Shown here piece after piece: positions 58,828 to 64,000 of a DNA stretch of 64,000 nucleotides. The notes under the pieces were generated by a model. That model made no database searches. It saw only the letters and a program-made list of their open reading frames with translations, and was not told where the DNA came from. The translations under genes were made by a program, and so were the position numbers. Source of the DNA: Haliea sp. (GTDB lineage: Bacteria; Pseudomonadota; Gammaproteobacteria; Pseudomonadales; Halieaceae); assembly GCA_016704305.1 (NCBI GenBank), contig JADJAL010000008.1:62001-126000 (forward strand), given 5' to 3'. Positions within the stretch are counted from its first letter, which is position 1. The number at the start of each line of letters is the position of its first letter.

Positions 58828-59792
58828 TGAAGAACCTGAATTGGCCGTTCAGCGGCATTTATGCCGACACTGGCCGCGAGTCTATTCCGCCGGAGCGGCT
58901 CATCCGGGCGCAGTTGCTTCAGGTACTTTACGGCATCCGCAGCGAGCGCCAGCTGGTTGAGCAAATCAACTACAACCTCTTGTATCGGTGGTTTGTCGGT
59001 TTAACGATTGAAGACACGGTGTGGAATCACTCCACCTTCAGTATCAACCGGGATCGCTTGCTGGAGAACGATGTGATAACCGAGTTGTTCGAGGAAGTGG
59101 TTGGTTTGGCCAGACAGCAGAAGCTACTGTCCGACGAGCACTTCAGCGTAGATGGCACTTTGATTCAAGCCTGTGCGTCGCAAAAGAACTACCGCCGCAA
59201 GGATGACGACAGCGAGCCTCCAGCGGGTAGCGGCCGTAACAGCGAAGCCAATTTCGCAGGAAAGCCGCGGCAACGAGACCCATGAATCAAAGACAGATGG
59301 TGATGCGCGGTTGGCCAGGAAGGGACCGGGCAAAGAGGCAAGCTCTGTTATATGGGGCACACCGTTATGGAGAATCGTAACGGAGTGATTGTGAAGGCTG
59401 CGACCAGTCATGCGACTGGCAAAGCCGAGCGGGAAGTGGCGGCGAACTTGCTGTCCGACCTGTCAGGCATGAAGAAGCGAACAATGGGCGCGGACAAGAA
59501 TTACGATACGGCGGGGTTTGTGGCCGATTGTCGAGCGATGAACATTACGCCGCATGTCGCTCGGAATGATAATCGCAATGGTGGCTCTGCTATCGATGGC
59601 CGCACCAGCCGACACGCTGGCTACGCGATTAGCCAGCGGAGTAGAAAGCGGGTGGAAGAGCCCTTCGGCTGGGGCAAAACCATCGGCTTGATCAGGCAGA
59701 CGAAAGTGCGCGGTTTATCGAAAGTGAACGGAGTATTTCTGATGACGATGATTGGCTGGAACCTGACCCGGATGAGGTCGTTACAGGGTTGA
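58827..59792 (+). mobile_element. IS5 family transposase, frameshifted and 5' truncated
   Basis: The plus-strand frame reads YADTGRESIPPERLIRAQLL and VLYGIRSERQLVEQINYNLL (DUF772), then LSDEHFSVDGTLIQACASQK with the first catalytic Asp. After frame breaks near 59270 and 59345 come GNETHESKTDGDARLARKGP, MGADKNYDTAGFVADCR and RKRVEEPFGWGKTIGLIRQT with the catalytic Glu. It ends at 59792. The usual N-terminal ~20 residues are absent, so the 5' end was lost at the junction with the rve element. It differs from the IS5 remnant at 50.2 kb. Confidence 0.88.
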
Positions 59793-59930
59793 GTCCGCCT
59801 TGATGGCGGAGAATTCCTGTCATCGCTGTTTATAGAGGCGGGAAACCCGCCAAATCGTCAGTTGAGTCGAAAATTCCAGTGTCAAATGACCAATGCGTTT
59901 GAAACTGGGTAAAAATCAACAGCCTGTTAG

Positions 59931-61389
59931 TACTACTGTGTTATATATCGCGGGCCTTCCCTACCGCGTCCGCAACAGGGGCATAAGCGCAGGGTCCTGA
60001 TAATCGCGCGGGCCAAGCGGAATCGACAAGTGGCAATCGATGTCGGTTCATGGCGCTGCATCGGCACCAGCTCCACGCGGCTGGAAGCCTTCGGGTAGGG
60101 CAGGCGCTTTGAATCGAGCGGCGTGTTTTTTTTCTGCCGGAGAGCTGCTCCAACATCAAAAAACCGTAAGCCGCTATGCAGAGACTGGCGTGATGATGAA
60201 AGCCTCGCCAGTTGCGACCCTCGTAATGCCCCAGCCCGAGTTCCTGCTTCAGTTCCTCGTAGTCTCGCTCGATGCGCCAGCGACTCATCACCGTGTCCGC
60301 CATCTCGGTCCAGGTCAGGCGCGTTGGCAGGTTGCTGAACCAGTAGTGAATGGGCTCCTTGGCACCTTCCGCCCACTCGATGATCAGCCATTCCTCGTCA
60401 CGGGACTGGTCCCGGTGGGCGGCCCGAACCCGCACGCGGGCAAAGCGCGATCGCAAGGGTCCTGATGTCCCTTCACGCCACGTCACAGGCTGCCAGGCCT
60501 GCCCCTGGCAAGGCGCGGGCCACCTCAGCCACGGTGATGGGTTGGTGGTCCTCATCACGCTTCTGGCGACGACGGGTCGACCTCGCTGGCCGGGCAGCGT
60601 CGGTTCGGCCAACGGTTGATGCCCGCCCCACCAGACCGTCATGCCGGGGCGGACGCCCACCGCGTAGGTCAGGCCATGACCGGCCAGCGCTCGCGCCACG
60701 CCGTTTCGTCGCCGTAGGCCGCATCTGCCAGCACCACGCCGCGCGGATAGCCGGCCGCCAGCGCCGCTTCAATCTGCTCCATCGCCAGCGCAGGCTTGGT
60801 CTTGAACTCCACCTCTGCCGGCACGCCCGCCTTGCTCCAGCGCGCCTCATCGTCTGCCCATTCCCGCAGCAAGTACAACTCATAACCGATCGGCAGGCTG
60901 CCGCGCTCAGTAGCGATCGACAGTGATACGGCCACCCGGCAGTTGTCCTGCTTACCCGTCTGGCCACAGTACTGGCGGGCCACACCCCTACCGAGTGTTT
61001 CCCTTCTTCGGAAACCCGGTGTCGTCGAAGATCCAATGCACCGCGTCGTCCGGCGCAATCAGCTCCGGCAGTACCCGTCTTGCCACCGCCGACAGCATCG
61101 CTTCGTCGCTCCATGGCGCGTCGGCCAGCAGGTGATGCATGGACTGGTGCGCCGAGCACACCTGCTCGGGCTACCCGCGCCGCCATAGGCTCCACGCTCT
61201 TGCGCTCTCCCGGCAGCATCAAACCCTTGATATACCATCGCGCTGGTTGCTCGCGGTCGGCGTGCAACCAAGGTACTCACAATTCCATCGCAGTAGCGTT
61301 CGAAGCGCTGTTCCAGAATCACACTCATGGCCAGCCTCACAAACTACTTGAAGTGTCGCCATAATATCTTGTTTTATAACACAGTAATT
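59931..61389 (-). mobile_element. IS701 family insertion sequence, full length
   Basis: This 1,459-bp element has matching termini: TACTGTGTTATA at 59934-59945 and its inverse TATAACACAGTA at 61375-61386. It is flanked by TTAG on the left and CTAG on the right, fitting the CTAG-type target of IS701 with one mismatch. It contains one transposase gene on the minus strand. A partial copy in the opposite orientation lies at 52235-52861. It is inserted beside an IS630 remnant. Confidence 0.9.
59938..61340 (-). pseudogene. IS701 family transposase, frameshifted
   Basis: Reading starts near MSVILEQRFERYCDGIVSTL (about 61330) and changes frame several times (near 61270, 61060, 60690). Recognisable pieces are SVEPMAARVA, GVARQYCGQTGKQDNCRVAV, AGYPRGVVLADAAYGDETAW with an acidic catalytic residue, and WRIERDYEELKQELGLGHYE then GRNWRGFHHHASLCIAAYGF, the diagnostic IS701 (DDE_5) C-terminal region. 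Not functional as sequenced, although many breaks resemble indel errors. Confidence 0.88.
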
Positions 61390-61393
61390 CTAG

Positions 61394-61530
61394 AGGAATA
61401 CCGGAGCTGATAAGCGCCATCCACGAATACATTACTCACCACAACACCAGCCCCAAGCCGTTCATTTGGCTCAAGAGTGCGCGCAATATGATGCAGAAGG
61501 TCTTGCGGGGCGGCTCGCGCTCAAGTACCA
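61394..61530 (+). pseudogene. IS630 family transposase C-terminal remnant
   Basis: The plus strand reads IPELISAIHEYITHHNTSPK followed by PFIWLKSARNMMQKVLRGGS, closely matching the C-terminus of IS630-type transposases (EYI..HN..PKPF.WTKSA..I). It begins exactly at the IS701 insertion point, so IS701 landed in this element. The upstream part is not found on the other side of IS701. Confidence 0.7.
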
Positions 61531-61843
61531 AACAGAATGGAACACTATACTATCGCGCCGTGGGCTGGAGTGCCGTTACCAGCTTCGGTGTCAACTTACA
61601 GTGCATTGCTTCGGTCAGTAATTCGTTTGATGTCTATACTAATCGTCGCGCTATTGTAAAGTTGGCAGCATTCCGTTTGTCCGCAAATGGGGCGGCGTTC
61701 GCGCCGACCTTAGTGAAATCAACAACCGGGAAAGATTTATTCAAATTGTTGCGGCAGCCAAAGCTCTCCTGGCCGGTGCACATCACGCGGCACACCCTGT
61801 CAACCAGCGCGCGGTGGGCGTTGGCCCCCCGCGCTCGCCTGGC
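61531..61843. other. Intergenic, no gene recognised
   Basis: An open frame covers this stretch, but its translation shows no domain, signal peptide or compositional support, and it runs antisense into htpX. It is probably the downstream flank of the IS630 remnant. No terminator was identified for htpX here. Confidence 0.4.
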
Positions 61844-62725
61844 TCAGGATTGCTGCAGCGCTTTGATCCTTTCATCCAGCGGGGGATGCGAGCTGAACAG
61901 GCCCGAAAGTCCCTGCTTTAATTGTTCGCTGATACCAAACGCCTTCAGTTCGCCGGGCAACGCCTGGGCTTGACCCTGTTCCAGTTGCAATCTTTGCAGG
62001 GCGGCGATCATGTTCGCTTTTGTCGTGAGCGTCGCGCCGGCATGGTCCGCGCGATATTCGCGCCAGCGTGAGAACCAGAATACGATGGCACTGGCCAGGA
62101 AGCTGAGCACCACTTGTGCCACCATGGTCACCACGAAAAAGCCGATACCATGGCCGCGCTCGTTTTTAAAGATGACCCGGTCCACGGTGTGCCCGATGAT
62201 GCGGGCGAAGAACAACACAAACGTGTTCACCACGCCCTGTATCAGCGTGAGCGTCACCATGTCGCCGTTGGCCACGTGACCGATCTCATGCGCCATGACG
62301 GCCCTGGCTTCCTCGGGCCTGAACCGTTGCAACAGGCCGGAACTCACGGCGACCAGCGCCGCATTGCGGTTCCAGCCGGTGGCGAAGGCATTGGATGCCT
62401 CGGAGGGGAAGATCGCGACCTCCGGCATGCCGATTTTCGCCTCCTCCGCCAGTTCCCTTACGGTATCCAGCAGCCATTGTTCATCGCGGTTGCGCGGCTG
62501 CTCGATCACATAGGCACCGGTGCTGCGCTTCGCCATCCACTTGGAGAGGAACAGGGAAATCAGCGAACCGCCGAAGCCGAACACGGCGCACATCACCAGC
62601 AGGGCGCCCAGGTTCAGGTCGACGCCATTCTGCGCCAGCACGCCCTGCAGGCCCAGCAGGTTAAATACGATGCCGACCAGTAACAACACGGCAAAATTGG
62701 TCGCCAAAAACAGAAGTATTCTCAT
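61844..62725 (-). CDS. htpX: Membrane zinc metalloprotease HtpX
   Basis: This 293-residue inner-membrane protease degrades misfolded membrane proteins under stress. Two N-terminal membrane helices (FLATNFAVLLLVGIVFNLLG; LLVMCAVFGFGGSLISLFLS) are present. The catalytic HEIGH lies in AVMAHEIGHVANGDMVTLTL (~144), with further helices around the glutamate ligand in FSRWREYRADHAGA. The C-terminus is FSSHPPLDERIKALQQS, as in E. coli HtpX. It is the first housekeeping gene after the IS region. A GGAGGGCGAA ribosome site precedes the start. Confidence 0.97.
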   Translation of the reverse strand: MRILLFLATNFAVLLLVGIVFNLLGLQGVLAQNGVDLNLGALLVMCAVFGFGGSLISLFLSKWMAKRSTGAYVIEQPRNRDEQWLLDTVRELAEEAKIGMPEVAIFPSEASNAFATGWNRNAALVAVSSGLLQRFRPEEARAVMAHEIGHVANGDMVTLTLIQGVVNTFVLFFARIIGHTVDRVIFKNERGHGIGFFVVTMVAQVVLSFLASAIVFWFSRWREYRADHAGATLTTKANMIAALQRLQLEQGQAQALPGELKAFGISEQLKQGLSGLFSSHPPLDERIKALQQS

Positions 62726-62752
62726 AGGATTTCGCCCTCCAAAATTTCAGAA

Positions 62753-62769
62753 CCGGCTATGACAGCCGG
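62753..62769 (-). terminator. Possible weak terminator upstream of htpX
   Basis: CCGGCT and AGCCGG form a 6-bp stem with a 5-base loop, followed on the minus strand by TTCTGAAATTTT. It lies between the 107-residue gene and htpX. The T-run is poor, so attenuation or an unrelated hairpin is possible. Confidence 0.3.
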
Positions 62770-62810
62770 AAAATGCCGATGTTCCCAAACCCTGCGCGGT
62801 CTGGCAGTGT

Positions 62811-63134
62811 TTACGCATCCGCCAGGGGTTCAGATTCCAACTCATGCGCGGTATCGAGTACCTCGGCATCATGCTCCTGCATCTCCTGCGCCTCGTCGCT
62901 CAGCAGCGGTATCTGGCTGGGTTCAATCACCGGCTCTCCGCGTTCGGACAGCGTGGTAGCGATGACTTCGCCACGCAGCTCGATGTCCCGTGAACTCAAT
63001 TCAAACAGTGTATTGACGGCCTCGTCCTGATACGGGGTGCGCAATACAGCCCTCGGGCTCGATCCGTCCACCCAGTTTTTGGCCTTGCCCCAGTAGTGTC
63101 CAAGTTGGTTGCGAACGACAAATACGTCAGTCAT
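62811..63134 (-). CDS. Small acidic hypothetical protein
   Basis: The product is 107 residues from the ATG at 63134, which has a GGAGGAAA ribosome site; the longer frame to 63206 is not preferred. The N-terminal half (MTDVFVVRNQLGHYWGKAKN, then WVDGSSPRAVLRTPYQDEAV) looks like a compact domain, and the C-terminal third is strongly acidic (EMQEHDAEVLDTAHELESEP). I do not recognise a named family. Its location between the J-domain protein and htpX suggests stress or proteostasis association, by inference only. Confidence 0.75.
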   Translation of the reverse strand: MTDVFVVRNQLGHYWGKAKNWVDGSSPRAVLRTPYQDEAVNTLFELSSRDIELRGEVIATTLSERGEPVIEPSQIPLLSDEAQEMQEHDAEVLDTAHELESEPLADA

Positions 63135-63221
63135 GGCAGTCGCGTTTCCTCCGAAAATAATTTTGTGCGCAAGTGTAAGCATTTGCGCGTGTACACGCCA
63201 GTTCAAGTGCTGCGCCAGGCG

Positions 63222-63937
63222 CTATCCCAGCAGCACATCCTGGCCAGGTTGATCTGCGCGGCGAGGAAGTCGTTGCCACCGCGGTCCGGGTGCAGCTTTT
63301 GTATCAGTTTTCGGTGCGCCGCGATTACCTCCTCCCTGGTCGCGCCCTCTGTCAGGCCCAGCGCGGCAAGGGCGTCGCCACGTCCCATGCCGTGCCCACT
63401 GCGCGGACTTTCCTGCTGCTGCCCCTCGAAGTGGGTGTCGCCGGGAAAACGCTGCTGCAAATAGCTGCCGAGCAATTGCACCGAGTCGGCGTCCTCGCTG
63501 CGACAATAGGCGAAAAACTGCTCCAACTGCTGACGGTCCATGTCTGCCAGTCGCCGACCCTGGAAGCTACCCTTGAGTACTTCGCCTTGTAACTCGCCAC
63601 TGTCGTGATCCAGTTGCATACGCAGCAAGGCTGTCTCCACCGTTGAGCTGTGTCCGCCCGCAGGGGCGGCGCTCTTCGTTCGCAGGCTGGCGAGCATCGG
63701 CAGGAAGCGCACTAGCAGGGGCAGGCTCTGGCGCGCAATTACCAACAGTCCGGCAAAGGCCGCCCCGATCCAGTTCATGCGACCGGTCGCTGCCAGTAAC
63801 ACTGCGGCGACAATGGCGATGCCGAGGCCCAGCTTGATGTACTCGCCCTTGCGTTTCTGCGCTGGCATGGTCTGTACACGGCGCAGCAAAATATAAATAA
63901 CGGCAACGACCGCAAGTAGCAGTATCAGTGGACCCAC
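63222..63937 (-). CDS. Membrane-anchored J-domain protein, frameshift near the end
   Basis: The product is about 238 residues. It opens with a membrane segment (LILLLAVVAVIYILLRR) and a second (GLGIAIVAAVLLAATGRMNW). The C-terminal J domain has LAALGLTEGATREEVIAAHR and KLHPDRGGNDFLAAQINLAR, with the HPD motif needed to stimulate DnaK. A missing G near 63237 changes the natural end ARDVLLG into ARMCCWDSAWRST; the corrected stop is at 63222 (uncorrected 63203). It resembles DjlA/DjlB-like membrane co-chaperones, here with the J domain at the C-terminus. Confidence 0.87.
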
Positions 63938-63945
63938 AGTATGTC

Positions 63946-64000
63946 TCAGGATTTCAGTTGCTGGAGCAGCAGTTTAGCACTGTCGCCGCCGCGCTTTTCA
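63946..64000 (-). CDS. C-terminal tail of an unidentified gene, partial
   Basis: On the minus strand the window edge reads EKRGGDSAKLLLQQLKS followed by a TGA at 63946-63948, a sensible protein end 9 bases before the J-domain gene start. It would be the upstream gene of that operon. Too short to identify. Confidence 0.45.
   Translation of the reverse strand, partial: EKRGGDSAKLLLQQLKS

Overview
The window is a high-GC chromosomal segment from a marine-type gammaproteobacterium. The order Cellvibrionales (Halieaceae or Microbulbifer-like) is my best guess, inferred from the mix of YajQ, beta-carbonic anhydrase, HtpX, DUF2058, a complete gspC-N type II secretion operon and a CaiB / APH-like kinase / DUF6285 fatty-acid cluster; no 16S rRNA is present to confirm it. 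Many conserved genes carry single-base indels, mostly in short homopolymers, and a few carry in-frame stops. Most breaks look like uncorrected sequencing errors, so split genes are described here as single genes, with the break positions given.

Layout. 1-7.3 kb: porin tail, yajQ, a small-molecule kinase-like protein, a GAF/degenerate-GGDEF protein, carbonic anhydrase, a SnoaL-like protein, a tiny membrane protein, then an overlapping CaiB - phosphotransferase - DUF6285 operon. 7.3-18 kb (minus strand): a type I restriction-modification island read hsdM - orf53 - orf107 - duplicated hsdM tail - hsdS - OLD-family nuclease - TPR protein - DUF3800 protein - hsdR. A tRNA-Thr(CGT) lies just beyond hsdM. 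18-32 kb: Kef-type K+/H+ antiporter, pirin, an RND efflux pump with its adaptor, a CorA-type metal transporter, nitroreductase, a polytopic glycosyltransferase-like membrane protein, acyl-CoA dehydrogenase and a PQQ-type sugar dehydrogenase lipoprotein. 32-44 kb: gspC-D-E-F-G-H-I-J-K-L-M-N in canonical order, with a large palindromic repeat wedged between gspG and gspH. 44-50 kb: rubredoxin, aminopeptidase P, NSS transporter, tyrosine phosphatase, DUF2058 protein and a periplasmic solute-binding protein.

50-61.8 kb is an insertion-sequence graveyard: IS5, IS701 (two copies in opposite orientation), IS66, an rve-type element and IS630 remnants. They surround a decayed membrane protein gene and a large sulfotransferase / coiled-coil / GT2 / GT4 surface-glycan gene. 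From 61.8 kb the housekeeping chromosome resumes with htpX, a small acidic protein and a membrane-anchored J-domain protein.

The region most worth a second look is the restriction island. Two small uncharacterised genes sit between hsdM and hsdS and are bracketed by a direct duplication of the hsdM 3' end. An OLD nuclease follows hsdS and is itself followed by a fragment duplicated from the TPR gene. These scars suggest modular gain of cargo inside the hsd operon.
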